DNA of 64,000 bases from Gambelia wislizenii (GCA_030847615.1 JAUMIR010000003.1:286868265-286932264), one strand, 5' to 3'; shown: positions 34,251 through 46,156, numbered from the stretch's first letter. Program-made: numbers and translations. The notes: generated by a model from the sequence alone, not told the origin.

Positions 34251-34971
34251 CCAAACGGTTTGCTTTTCAATAGAAACATTCAAAGCTCTGGAAGAGTTCA
34301 GAGTTTTAGTAAAAAACAAAGTAGATCCTGCAAACCTGAACTCCACCCAGTCTCTCTTGTACCGGATGGGATCAAGGACTAGAATTTTCCAGTGCTTTGA
34401 TTTATTAGATATAATTTATTCATACCCATGAAGATAAATTTTCATAAATAGCTGATGCTTACCTCTCAAGGCATGTTCTTTCCTCATTTACAACTTTGTC
34501 TAAAATGCATGGCCTGTCCCATTAGGCTTCCATTCACAATGGCAGAGTGTTTTCATTCACTTCTGCTGTACTGTTCAGTGCTCTTCTTTTGATTAGTCAT
34601 CCTAGACTGTTTAAACCAGCAAACAAACAAACAATAAGAATCCTTGGAGCTATACTATGTTGCTTTGGCCATTTCCCCCCAAGGGAACATCAAGTTTAAG
34701 CAACTACATTTTGTTAGACATTTGGAAACTCTGTGCAAACAAATGTTTACAAATGGCAAATTGTGCCTTTCAGAACAATAACATTGGGTATCTCTTAAGT
34801 ACCATATTTCTAGAATTGTCCAATGTCTGTTAAATTGGGGTTTTGTGTCCTCAGTGGTTAACAGGTAATTATTACTATTGGTTTGAATTACAATAAAATT
34901 AGGGCCTTGGGCTCCACTATGCTTCTGCAATCCAAATACATGCCCTATAATGTAAACCTGTGGTGTCTGAG
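34251..34971. other. No gene seen
   Basis: A long minus-strand frame starting at 35221 crosses into this stretch from the adjacent transposable element. It has no domain and I treat it as chance. Confidence 0.45.
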
Positions 34972-35542
34972 TAAGGACTTTATCAGACGCAGCAAACATG
35001 GCATCATAATGACACCCAAGGAACATGAAAGGGTGCCCATTTTGCATGATTTCATGCTTTCGTGATTTTGTGTTGTAAATAAGAAGTTCTTTTTTATTGA
35101 CAGGCCAATTCATCAATTGATTGGCCATGCCGCTTTCTTTAGAGTGATTGCAAGCATCTGAAACTGTGCCCCATTCTGCTGGTGTGATTCCAGCATCAAT
35201 GGGCAGTCCCTGCCAGAACACTTCCGGGTGAGTATGCGAAATCTAGCTATGGGATGCTCGTTTTATGAACCTCCCTATTTTGCAGGCAAGTTTTTAAGTG
35301 TGTTTCAGTGTTTGTGTGTTCGTTTTGTTTTTTAATTTAGCTGTTTGTAGATTTTTAAGTGTGCTCATGTCTTTTCACAAGAACCACTGAATCATGCATA
35401 CTGGTGAACATGGAAGTACGGGGCTGCTTTTTCATGCTATTATGGCAATGTTTGATAAAAAGGGTTACTTTGCCAGCACACTTATGGTTTAAAATATGGT
35501 GGCAAAGAAATGTTTTTAGAAGCTCGTCTGATAAAGTCCTTA
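34972..35542. mobile_element. Short DNA transposon, GGACTTTATCAGAC ends, copy A
   Basis: Bounded by GGACTTTATCAGAC (34975-34988) and its exact complement (35526-35539), 565 bp. Flanking triplets are TAA and TTA. Internally it is clearly homologous to copy B: ATGGCATCATAATGAC, then TTTTTATTGA, CAGAACAC and GGGATGCTC. The 3-bp target size suggests the PIF/Harbinger superfamily. Confidence 0.85.
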
Positions 35543-35684
35543 GTAATAGTAACACTATATTTGGAAGCTTCAGGTGGAAGTCAATGGATTTTGCATGAAA
35601 CAATAGACTTTGAAAGTGCATATCCACAAGGAGTCCATAGATATTTCATTACCTCATCTCTTCTATCTCCGATACATAGGAAAT

Positions 35685-36257
35685 ACTGGACTTTATCAGA
35701 CCAGGCAAATATGGCATCATAATGACGCCTAATGAATGTGAAAGGGCGTGCATATCACATGACGTCATTCTTTCATGATCATGTATTGTCCAAAAGCCAT
35801 TCCTTTTTATTGATAGACCAAGCTGTCAATAGATCTGCCATGGAACTTTTTTTCTGGCATTGCCAGTGTTTGAAACTTTTGCACAATTGTGCTCATGGGA
35901 ATACAATGTCAATGACAGAACACCTCCAGGTGAGATCTCTACAGCCAGTAGGGGATGCTCTTTTTATGAACCTCTCCAGTTTACTTTGAACTTCTAAATT
36001 GTGTTTCTGTGCTTGTGTGAACATTTTATGTCTTAATTTTGCTTTATTTTTAAAATTTGCTGCACTCTTGTCTTCTCGTTAGAATCGCCAAGATCTTGAA
36101 CCTGGCAGTAAATGGAGCTCCGTTCATTTATGCCTGGGCTGCCTCTTCAACACTCTCAAGGTAGGTCTGATAAAGGGGGTTCTTTTGTCAGCATAAAAAT
36201 GGTTCAAAATATGCCAGCAAAAGAATATTTATGGAGGGTGGTCTGATAAAGTCCACT
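35685..36257. mobile_element. Short DNA transposon, GGACTTTATCAGAC ends, copy B
   Basis: Bounded by the same 14-bp terminal repeat (35688-35701 and 36241-36254), 567 bp, flanked on both sides by ACT, a perfect 3-bp target duplication. It lies 149 bp from copy A in the same orientation. Non-coding. Confidence 0.9.
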
Positions 36258-37189
36258 GATTCACTGCAAGGGCATCATTACACAAATGTGATTGGAATAG
36301 GAATTTGGGGTGACATTCCAACTCTTCTTGGCAATACAGTAAAGATCTTTGAAGAATTTGAAGTGCTTCTGGTTCAGCTGTCTTTCAAACTGGATCGGTT
36401 TAATTCAGACTGATTGGGAGTTGTTTGAATTCAAGCAAGGCCTTTCTGAAGCAGACCAACTCTGAATCAAAGTTTCATTAGCAACTTGGATTAATAGGCG
36501 CCCAGAGACACAGACAGCGTGTCTCCAAAAATAGATAACAGTTCTGCCCAAACTCTTCATAAAAGGAAAACAGCAGAGAAGAGAGTAAGGGAAAGGAGAG
36601 GAAAAGTGTAGTATCTGGAACAACAGCTCTAACTTCTAATCCAATTATATGGTTTTATCAGGGCTCTCCAGTTTCAGTGGTGTGGGTCAGGGATGTTGGA
36701 GCAATAAATGTCAGGATTGTTCCTGCATCCAATGCTCTTTACTTGTTCTCTTTCCCAGGAGTAGAAACATTGCAAGAGTTTTGTGGAGTTGAAAGATTGA
36801 AAGTTGAAAGATTGAAACAATGAAAGAGTTTTGTGGGACTTGGGAAAATAATCGCATTGTGCAATTGTACAGACAATGCTGGTCATTTTACTCTCTGTCC
36901 CATCATCCACTGCTCTTCTGTTAAACTTTCTGTACTGCCAACTGAACAGGGGACAAAACAAAACCTTTAAGCTGATTTTCATTTGTCATAACTCCCCAGT
37001 TCCTGTCCTATACTTTACAAACTTTGCAACTTTATTTTCAAAATCCCCCCTGAGCTTTTAGTAACAGTACAAAAATGCTATTTATAAATACTTATGCAGG
37101 CATGTTCTTAATGCAAAGAACTTTCAAAAGTATTCATCTTTACAGTTTACTATGTTCTCTTCTTGACTTTCCCCCCTTTGTATTCACTT
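36258..37189. other. No gene seen
   Basis: A locally repetitive patch (GAAAGATTGAAA, TTTTGTGG words) lies near 36775-36835. Otherwise nothing is recognised. Confidence 0.45.
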
Positions 37190-37345
37190 TAACTGCTGTG
37201 GCTGCCTCTAGTGGCATCCTGGGATATGTAGTTTATGGAGGTGCATTTAGCATTCTCAGCCAGAGAGTTCTTAGGCTTCAGGAAACTACAAACCCCAGAA
37301 TTCCTCAGGAGGCAGCCATAGCACTTAAAGTGGAATAATAGTGCA
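37190..37345. repeat. Palindromic foldback element, TGGGATATGTAGTTT type
   Basis: GCTGTGGCTGCCTCTAGTGG, TCCTGGGATATGTAGTTT and the complementary AAACTACAAACCCCAGAATT, CAGCCATAGCACTTAAAG form two arms. Related to 19420-19625 and 54815-54960. Confidence 0.75.
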
Positions 37346-38570
37346 ATAATTATCACAGTATTATGTGGTAAGGTTCTTGGACAGCTCCATTCTGGCAGCC
37401 CTAAGAACACACAGATCAGACTTTTATGTTGTAGCAATCTGTTGGGTCCCCTAAAAGTGGAAAGGAGCAATAGCACCTTAAAGTGGTGCACTGTTTGTTC
37501 TGTTATTTTATAAATAAATTCATTTTTTTTTGCTATTTTTATTGAAACTTCTCCCAAACCATTGAGCAGGATAAGGAAAAGACATCATCCCATTTCCAAA
37601 GATGATACCTCCCCTGCACAAAAAATATTATACCTATCCTTCTGAAGTTTTGCATCTTTCTTAACCAACACCACTCTGTTCTATGTGCCATTTTCATGAC
37701 ACTTTCTCACAAAAAATCTATGGGGAGAAACACATCCCTTTGGGTGGAGGGGGAGTCCCCAAAATGTAAAGGCTGCTTTTTCACAAAGTTGCCAAATTCA
37801 AGTCTGGACTAAATTATTATGGTCACTAGTTAAAATCTGCTATGTACTGCTATTACAGAAGACACTACACTATGCACATCATTGCTTTAAAGTGATTGCT
37901 CTTTAAAATGAAAATGTGGACAAGTTCTCTTCCCTCGCTAAGGGACCCAGACCAACACAAGTGTTAGAGTAAGCCAAACTATAATCCTTGTGAATTCCTT
38001 GGACATGGTCAGTAGAAGTTGATTATAAGTGTCTCTACCCTCCTTTATTAATTGTATATATTCTGAGTAGAAATGGTGCAGAAATTCATCAGTTTCTCAA
38101 CTGGGTACCTAACACCGGTAGGCTTTATACTATGCAGGGAAAACTGTGCAGCTAAAGAACACCTCTCATCTGCTTACTTTGCTTTTTGCTATATACTTGG
38201 GGGACATGCATAAAATGCAAAACTAAATTGCATGCTCTGTTCCTATACAAACAATGTGATGAAGGGTTCAACATCATGACTACAGCCTTTGTCAGTTTAA
38301 AAGCTGCACAACCCAAATGTTACCTAGTAGGAAAAGAAATTCAGACTGACTGAAATTGCAGCCACAGGTGGTTTTGTTGTACAAGATTGCTGTTTTCTGT
38401 GCAGGAGTTTTGTTGTGCAAGATTTTCGTTACACAAGATTGCTTGTAATTTACATAGAAAACAGCAATGTTGAACAACAATTTTGATCTTCCATGTCCAA
38501 TGGAAATATATAGCTATGTTACCCAAATTGTGTGGGGTCTGTGGGGAGCCCACTGGTGTCTGAATTTTAA
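37346..38570. other. No gene seen
   Basis: Mostly unique-looking; AGCAATAGCACCTTAAAG near 37468 may be a scrap of a dispersed repeat. Confidence 0.4.
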
Positions 38571-38820
38571 TATGGGGAATTCTCATTAGCTCAAGGTGGC
38601 AGCGAGAACCCAGGTAACAGCAGGATCTTTTGACCTATGTATACCAGTAGTAACTGAGGAGACGCCAAGTCAGGGGATGAAATAAAAATATGTTTTATTG
38701 AAAAATAATCAGAGGAACATACACACACATACACTCAAGCTTCAAGCAGTCACACAAGGCTAATGAAGAAAGCAGGAAGTAGTGGGAGAGAGGAAAAGAG
38801 TTTGGGATGATGGGCTATAC

Positions 38821-39376
38821 TACAGCTGCCCCTCCACATTCGCGACTTTCACATTCATGGTTTTGATCATTTGCGGAAAGTTGCCTGCGCCTCCCCCCCC
38901 CCCACTGCTCGACACCACACTCCCTTCCCAAGGCAGCCAGGGGCTTCTTAGGAAGCTCCTCGCTGCTTTGGGAAGGGGGGTAGTAACTAGCTGCCGTGCT
39001 CGCGCTACACCCCACTCCCTTCCCAAGGCAGCCAGGGGCTTCTCAGGAAGCTCCTCGCTGCCTTGGGAAGCGGGGGGGGGTAGTAACCAGCTGGCGTGCT
39101 CGCGCTACACCCTACTCCCTTCCCAAGGCAGCAAGGGGCTTCTCAGGAGGCTCCTCGCTGCCTTGGGAAAGGGGGGTGGGAAGCAGCTGGCGCACTTGCG
39201 CTACACCCCACTCCCTTCCCAAGGCAGCCAGGGGCTTCTCAGGAAGCTCCTCGCTGCCTTGGAAAGGGAGTGGGGTTGAAAACCGCTCGCCTGCAGGCTC
39301 ATTCTTATTTGTGTTTTTTTCACATTCACGGGGGTTGTCTGCCCCTAACCCCCACGAATGTGAAGGGATGACTGTA
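38821..39376. mobile_element. Non-autonomous pogo-type element with tandem hairpins
   Basis: Runs 38823-39374 (552 bp), ends CAGCTGCCCCTCCACATTCG and, on the complement of the right end, CAGTCATCCCTTCACATTCG, with TA on both sides. A subterminal palindrome CACATTCACGGGGGTTGTC with GGGGG...CGAATGTG lies at 39320-39362. Most of the interior is a tandem array. Large frames here (up to 165 codons) are array translations. Confidence 0.9.
38905..39290. repeat. Tandem hairpin minisatellite, four units of 95-100 bp
   Basis: CTTCCCAAGGCAGC starts at 38924, 39019, 39119 and 39215, each followed about 25 bases later by the complement GCTGCCTTGGGAAG or a near copy. Every unit is therefore a 14-bp-stem hairpin. 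The spacer between units carries GCTCGCGCTACACC. GC-rich, unlike its surroundings. Confidence 0.92.
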
Positions 39377-39925
39377 TATCTGTCTGAAGAGCAGAGATTC
39401 CTGTAGCAGAAGGTACTCACAGTGCAGTTCTGAGGGTCACACAGCAAACTGGCAGAGTGACAAGGTGGGAAGAACTGCAAACACTTTGGTGGTGTTTTGG
39501 GATGATATTTATAGTCAATATTCCCCTTGAAAGGGTGAGTTTGGGTGGAATACAATGTCTGCCAGAGTTTCCCAAGATTAGACAATGGATTCTCCAGATG
39601 TATTAACGATCGATAATGGCTGAAACATTAAAACTGATGGATATCAGGCAAACCTCTTTTGATTTGGGGAAAGTGAAAGCAGTTTTGTAAGCAAAGTGTG
39701 TCCAGTTACCTTGATGGGATTATTGAATGACTCATTTCTGTGAATGTCCAGGAGAATTCAGCCATTTCTCCCTAACTCACCAGTTCCAGGGGGGGGGGGT
39801 TGCACAATCCTTTCCTGGGCATATCTTTTAGGAATTTTAGCAGGCTACTTCCTTAGGCTTTCTGAGCAAACCTTGATTCCTTGTGCTTGGGTGTCCCTGG
39901 TCTACTGCCAACCACATGGAGTGCC

Positions 39926-42372
39926 AATAATAATCCAATTTATGAGATATAGCCAATTATTGAATTATTAGAAGAGTGGGGGGTGTCAGGGCAGGTAACA
40001 GCTCCAGGGTTATCAAATCACCAAGGCTAGCAAGATACAATGTTATTTATTTCAAAGATATGATGGCCCAAATCTGAAAAAAACAGAGATCTTGCTGGAC
40101 TATCAAAGAGCCTGTATATATTAAAATGATACATTCTCTATTCTACTGATTGAATACATCATTTTGAAGTTAGGTTTCCCCAGTTCTTGCTTCTCTCCTG
40201 CTGAGCATTGCAGTCTCCTGAGTTTTTTGCTTACTCTTCAAGCACCTTTCCAAGTCCACATTTCCCATTCATCCATGACTCATTTTCCAGCTGACCAGTA
40301 GACGTACTTTTCTATACATTGAAATATTCCTTTTCCATAATTATTGCTGCCATTGAGCTATGTAGAAAGCATAGGTCTTTCTCTCTAATCCACTGTTCAC
40401 TACAGGATAGCCATGGAACCCAGAAGAGGAAGCAAGGGGAGGGTGGGGGTTTGTACACTTCTCCCACGACTAGGCTAGAGAAATTGAAACTACCACCCTC
40501 AAATGATCTGGTAAAATTGAAACACGAAGAATCCTATTTTGTTGAGTCTCCTCATGAATTATCAGTCAAAATTGTACTAAATTGTCAAGACAGCTATTGT
40601 CATTACTTGAAAGTAAGCTACACATGGGGGGCACTTCTAAGTACACATAGTACTTCTAAGAGTCATCATATTTAAGGATGATTCCATAATAATGGAAGAC
40701 AGGAGTAATTTGCTCTCCTGCAGGTATGGGCAAGTAGGCAAACTAACAGTCTGTCTGCCAATGCTGAATCCCCCGCACTCTTCCCCCCCCCCAAATTCTG
40801 GGGTTGCCAGGGAAGGCTGTAGTTACCTACCATGTGCAATCCTTTATTTGGCTCTCAGATTTTTTTCCCTCTGTGTATTGAAATATATGAAGATTTATTC
40901 TGAGAATAATAAATCAGGTTTCAGTAAAGAATATAAATAAAATCTCAGAATCAAAATGCAAAATAGGAGTATATCTATTTTAAATGCAACCATGCTGAAA
41001 GAAAATATTCAGATTGGAGGCATATGTGCATGGATCACTGTTCAAAACATCTGGAAAAAGCAAAGCTACAAAATTAAGGAGAGAGACCTGAATTAAACAG
41101 TGCTGAAAATGGGGGGAGATTCTTTCTCATCTCTATTCATGAAATAAGCCAGACAAGAAAATAGGCTGATAACATAATGTTCAGGCTCTGCCAAATCTTG
41201 ATACATGTATTTTTGAGGCTATAGAAAGAAGCAGCCACAGAAGGAGCTACAATTGTGTAGGTTCACAACAAGAAAAAAATTAGAGCATTTTCCTGATTTG
41301 CTATGTGCTGTTTACTGGACAGAAACTGAAGCTGAAACTCTGTTCAGTAATGCAGATTTCCTAGTTTACATTAAACACGATTTAATCTATAATTTCAGAG
41401 TTTATGAATGAATGATTTGATCTGTAAAATTTAATAATGTAAAGCAGGGAGTAAGACCACTGGTTCATTGACTATAAGACAATTGCATTTCACTCCATGT
41501 CTCATCTCCCTACTATACCACTGCTCAAAAGTATGTGGTCTGAGGTCTACAGTTTCAAAATCTGACCACTAGATTCATTAAAACTGATGGAGGTCCTGAA
41601 ACAGTAGAACTCTACTTTCCTGTAACTGAGTGTGAAACCAAGCAAGGCCTCTCTGCACATTTTCTGTGTGATGAGCTAAAAATTAGGCAATCAGAATAAG
41701 GGCACTGTAGTGTTCCCTACTCACTCCTCTCCTATATGTCAAATACCATGCCTCTGAATAGGTCTTAATGGACTGTTGCTTCCCAGTCAACCATGCCTGT
41801 CACTCTTCTTTGCGGTTATAGAATGTAGACAGTAAAAATGTACACAATGCCAGAGACATGCTTTATATGTAGATGTTGCAGGTACTGCTTCAAATTAAAG
41901 AATCTCAGAGAGTTGGATAGAAAAAAATCTCTGTTGTAAACTTGGTGAACCACTGTCAGTTTGTGTTAAACTAGATCAGAAGCCTGACTGAATATATGAG
42001 GAGAAGACTCGTTTAGTCACCTTTCAATTAGTATCAAAGTGTTACCACATCCAACTACTTGGGGTCATTTTGTGGCAAAGCTAGCTTTGGGATATTAATG
42101 CCAGATTAATTAATATATACTTTAAAAAGAAATGCAAGCTCAATCCCACAACCCCTTAAGCCTGGAGAGCTCATGTGGTACCTACATGAATTAACAATGC
42201 AGTACCTGCCCTACTCTTAACTTCCTAATCCAGATAGTTGTTAGATTCATTTCATTGCTGGCCCAAGTCTTGTTTTATTTAAAGGTTAACCTTATTTTCA
42301 AATAGTGCTATGAGCTAGAGGGTGGGGCAGTAGAGGAGATCAATTCATGGCTGTTTGTTGGCTTCATGCTGC
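39926..42372. other. No gene seen; long unique AT-rich stretch
   Basis: No LINE, SINE or coding signature recognised. Around 41340-41440 there are ATTAAACACGATTTAATC and similar AT-rich words of the kind found in conserved non-coding DNA, without proof. Confidence 0.4.
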
Positions 42373-42744
42373 TTAGGACTTTTTCGGACAAGTAAAATGT
42401 AGCGCAAGCAGCCTCGCCACGTTGCGAGGCTGCAGCGCTGCAGGGCGTCCCTTTTGGATGACGCCCGTCCCTGCTGGTACTGTTGCAGTACCGCAGGGAC
42501 ATTTGAGTGGAATGTTTTGGCGATTTTTACTCACGATCATTGAGTGGAATATTTTGGCGATTTTTACTCACGATCGTTGATCGTGAGTAAAAATCGCCAA
42601 AATATTCCACTCAAATGTCCCTGCGGTACCGCAACAGTACCAGTAGGGACAGGCATCATCCGAAAGGGACGCCCTGCAGCGCTGCAGCCTTACAATGTGC
42701 TGAGGCTGCTTGCGCTGCATTTTACTTGTCCGAAAAAGTCCTTA
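42373..42744. mobile_element. Near-perfect palindromic DNA element with TTA duplication
   Basis: Bounded by GGACTTTTTCGGAC (42376-42389) and its exact complement (42728-42741), flanked by TTA on both sides. Practically the whole 366 bp is two complementary arms, including the AGTACCGCAACAGTACC-type and CTGCAGCGCTGCAG palindromes. The left arm carries a 37-bp tandem duplication (42503-42539, 42540-42576) that the right arm lacks. Terminus is like GGACTTTATCAGAC. PIF/Harbinger-type MITE is likely. Confidence 0.92.
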
Positions 42745-43029
42745 TTGTCTCAAATGAATGTTCAGGAATATTTGGGATTGCTGTCCAAGTCCTTTGGAAG
42801 TGCTCAGCTGAATGGCTGAATACCTTGAGTATCTTTGTTGGTGAGAATGTAAGTTATAATTAATTAATTAATTAAACAATTCATAAAGCAATGAATGGAT
42901 TCGGCATATAGAGTCTGCACCCATGTGGGGTCAATAAATGCTTTGCCTCATTTTCCCAGTGTCCCCTTCTTCTCCCTGATGCAGCTGGGTGTCATTTAAA
43001 TGCAGCTGGCTCTACTTTCTGCCATTTAA

Positions 43030-43490
43030 AGCCCTAAAAATTCAGGACAGTCTACCTAAAGTAAGACCTGCCCCCATATGTTCTTGCTCAGTTACTAAGG
43101 TCATTTTCTGAGGGTGTTCTCCTGGTGCTACTCCCACAGGGGTGCATAGCATCTTTTCAGTAGTGGGTGCTATCTGAGAAATGGCCTCCCAAGAGAGATT
43201 AATGTAGTATCTTCATTAGTTACATTTGAATGTGAGATCTTCATTTTCCAGCAAACATTCAGTCCTTGATTATATTGCCATTGTTACTGTTTGTTTATGT
43301 TTTATTGCTGGTTCTTAACATTATTATAGCCTTAACATCTAATGTTTTAACATCTTGATTCCATTTCAGCTGTTTTATTAGTTTGTGTTGTAATGCTTGT
43401 GATTTTATTGACTGCCATTGGTTTTATATTTGTGAACTGCCCCCAGGACATTTCTAGTTGGCTGTTATATGAACATTTTAAATAAATAAG
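43030..43490 (+). mobile_element. Old L2-like LINE 3' end
   Basis: A degraded coding segment is followed by a T-rich UTR (TGTTTTATTGCTGG, GTTTTAACATCTTGATT) and then TTGTGAACTGCCCCCAGGAC and TTTAAATAAATAA, the usual layout of L2 tails. More diverged than the other L2 copies. Confidence 0.6.
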
Positions 43491-45017
43491 AGTGTATAAG
43501 TAACAATAATAAAAACAAAGTGGAGTTTAGCCATGCAGATTGTCCACCAGTTCCTACTGATTTTCATCCATATTGCCACAGGTTAACCCACTCAAGTAAA
43601 TCTTGATTGCATTTGCTGAACTCAACATGGATTGGCTGTTTCTGCCTGATTGCTTAAGCTGCACCCAAAGGGCCAAAACCTCATCCTTATTGAATTCAAT
43701 GGTCACATGTCTCAGTTAGCCCATGTCAAGCCAGACAGCATACCATTAGTTTGAAGAAAAACAGTGCCCTCCAAACAGCTTAGACAATGGTGTCCTTAGC
43801 TTTTAGGGCACAGCTCAGACAATTAGCAATACAGCACACTCAGTCATATGGCAGAACATGTGGGACTTGTGACCTGATCAGGAGTTGCCTGGAGCCAGTA
43901 TCTGAATAAGTCAGCACCACGAAAAACAGGTAATGTGCAAAATTGATATGCCACCTAGCTCCCCCATGTGGCCTGCTCTTACTACTCCAGGAGGGCCCAC
44001 TCCTCAGCACTGGCTGCCTTCCATGAATACATGCATTCATGCATGCATGCACACACAAACACAGACATTCTGTGTCCTCTCTACTATGAAAAGAGGAAGA
44101 AGTGAAGCCAATGTTAGCTATGTCCTATGTCCTTCTCTTTCAGCAGACAAAGACCACTAGAGACATCACCACTGCTATCTTCCTCAATTCCCCTCTTTAG
44201 GAATGGCACAGTCTGAGGGCAGGACAGATGGCTTCTGATTCTTCTAATTGGCTGGCAGCCCAGGAGCCTAACCTTTCTCAATCAGGCCTATTTGCATGCC
44301 TGAGGAATAGCCATAGATATGGGCACTACAGTGTGTCGAAGACATTTTCTCAAGTTTAATTTATTGTGCAAATATGAGTGATGCTGTGTGCAGGAAATAC
44401 TACCAGTGGCACATGATCAGCATAAGGGGACAACCTCAACACACCATGCCAGTACAAGGTGCTACCTCTTTGCATCACATAGAGGTGCAAAGGTAAGCAG
44501 AAACTTTATGTAATTCCTCCCTGTGGATTCCTTCAGGTAGTCAGATTGGGTCACCAGAGAGGCAGAGATCCAGCCTTGGAAATAGTTTGTCCTTTGCTCT
44601 CTATTAGAATTCCAAAAGAGTTCCATTTTCACTTGAAAGCAACTCATTGTTTCACTAGAACTGAAATGTCATTTTTATCTCTCTACTCCCTAATTGAGTG
44701 TTTATGTTTTATTCACTATCATTTTAAAAAGGATCTTATTTTGTACACTTGAGGGGTGTATGTGAATATGTAATGTCACTATGATACTGGATATGAAAAG
44801 CCTGAAACTGATGGGGTTGAAAACATGCTTATATGACACCTTTGGAAAAGATCACCTGGACAGAACAAAATTAGACTTGGAAGCCAAGGAATTAGCCATG
44901 GTCTTGCACTGATAGTTCAAACAGACCACAAGAACACTGCAGATGTTTCAGGAGGAGCAGTCTGTCCTAATTTCAATGAATATTACTGCATAAAGTAGAC
45001 CTTCTGGATACACACAC
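43491..45017. other. No gene seen
   Basis: Contains a short ATGC/ACAC microsatellite near 44031-44065. Otherwise unassigned. Confidence 0.45.
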
Positions 45018-45631
45018 TAAGGAGATTTTCACATGGGCAATTTGTCCCATTACTGGCACAGAACAGGGTCGCTGAAAGATTTTCCTTTCAGACATGTTCA
45101 CCCTGTTCCGTGCCCAAAGTGTCACTATTCTGTTTTCTCCCCGTGATACAGTATTCATGGGGAGAAGTAGTTATTAAGCAGCTGGTTCCATTTCTGTAAC
45201 AGAACATGGGTGTGTGAATTGGATCCCTGACCCTGTTCTGGAATGACAGGGACAGGGGAGGAGCTCCATGGCAGGCACTTCCTGCCACAATCAGGACATC
45301 CAGGTAAGTGCCACCCTCCCCCACCGGGTTCTTTGTTTTATTTTTAATTTATTTTTATATTTATTTTCTTTCTTTGACAGCTGGGGGGGAGGGGTTTGAA
45401 TTTCGCTCCTGCTCATTCGCATGCAAGAATGAGCGGGATTTTCCCCATCCAGTCCTAAAGGCAGCCTTACAACAGCTGCATTTACAGCTGGCCAGCAAGG
45501 ATAGAGGAGGACCATTCCTGCAGGGGAATGGAGGTAAGTGTGCGAACATTTACCTCCATTCCATTGAGGAACGGGAGAGGAGGTGGTGGGAGAGAACTGG
45601 GGCTTTTGGTCCCAGTGTGAAAATCTCCTAA
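45018..45631. mobile_element. DNA transposon with GGAGATTTTCACA ends and TAA duplication
   Basis: GGAGATTTTCACATGGG at 45021 is mirrored by CCCAGTGTGAAAATCTCC ending at 45628, and TAA flanks both sides. Length 608 bp, no transposase. TAA fits the TWA target of PIF/Harbinger. Frames of up to 107 codons inside have no domain. Confidence 0.88.
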
Positions 45632-46111
45632 GATGTTAGAGCATTTCATTGCTTATAATGTATGTGGAGAAGTTCTGGATGTGTTTTTAAAATTTATTTT
45701 CAGATTTTGATAAGAAACAAAAAGGCTATGTATCAAGACTAAAGTAAAGAAGCTCTTAATATGAAGAATTGCAAAGGGTATTAGTCTTCAATACATTTTT
45801 GTTGTTAAATTGTTAAATTGTTTGATATGCTTTTAGTTTTTTTAAAAAATGTTTTTTTTACTCTTTTAAATCATACATTGTTTAAAATTATTTAAATTGA
45901 GTTTAGTTGTCTGCTCTGCACCGAGACTGTATTATACTGTGTGGTATATAATTATTTTAACCAATATATAAAAAATTAAACAGTTACATGCTAGTGATGG
46001 TTGGCAAGCCAGCCTGTAGTCCTAGTAGTCAGTTTCCTGGGAGTTAGACCCACTAAACTAATTGAGACTATCCTTTCACTAGATGTACTTGCCAAGAAAA
46101 CTCTAGATAGG

Positions 46112-46156
46112 TTTACCTTAGGGTCAGAAATGGCCTGAAGGCACACAACAACAAAT
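46112..46156 (+). repeat. SINE 3' tail
   Basis: TAGGTTTACCTTAGGGTCAG and CCTGAAGGCACACAACAACA: the 3' part of the SINE family at 19036-19264, here without its head. Confidence 0.75.

Larger units (their letters stand above)
38571..39925 (-). mobile_element. LTR-like 0.8-kb repeat, copy 2, split by a pogo-type element
   Basis: Inverted counterpart of 23990-24770: complement of GGTCAAAAGATCCTGCTG, of TTCAATAAAAC and of the AAGGAATCAAGGTTTGCTCA block near 39860 are all present in the same order. Net length without the insert is about 800 bp. Copy 1 shows the uninterrupted state at the insertion point (GGTTATACTATACCTGTC on its complement), which proves a TA-targeted insertion at 38821. Confidence 0.75.

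Noticed and set aside
34655..35221. 188-codon minus-strand frame
   Set aside because: It crosses from unique sequence into the GGACTTTATCAGAC element and has no domain, composition bias or initiation context pointing to a gene.
38782..39406. Large overlapping frames of 165 and 136 codons
   Set aside because: They are translations of the tandem hairpin array in different frames.
45308..45631. 107-codon frame
   Set aside because: Lies wholly within the GGAGATTTTCACA element and has no transposase motif.
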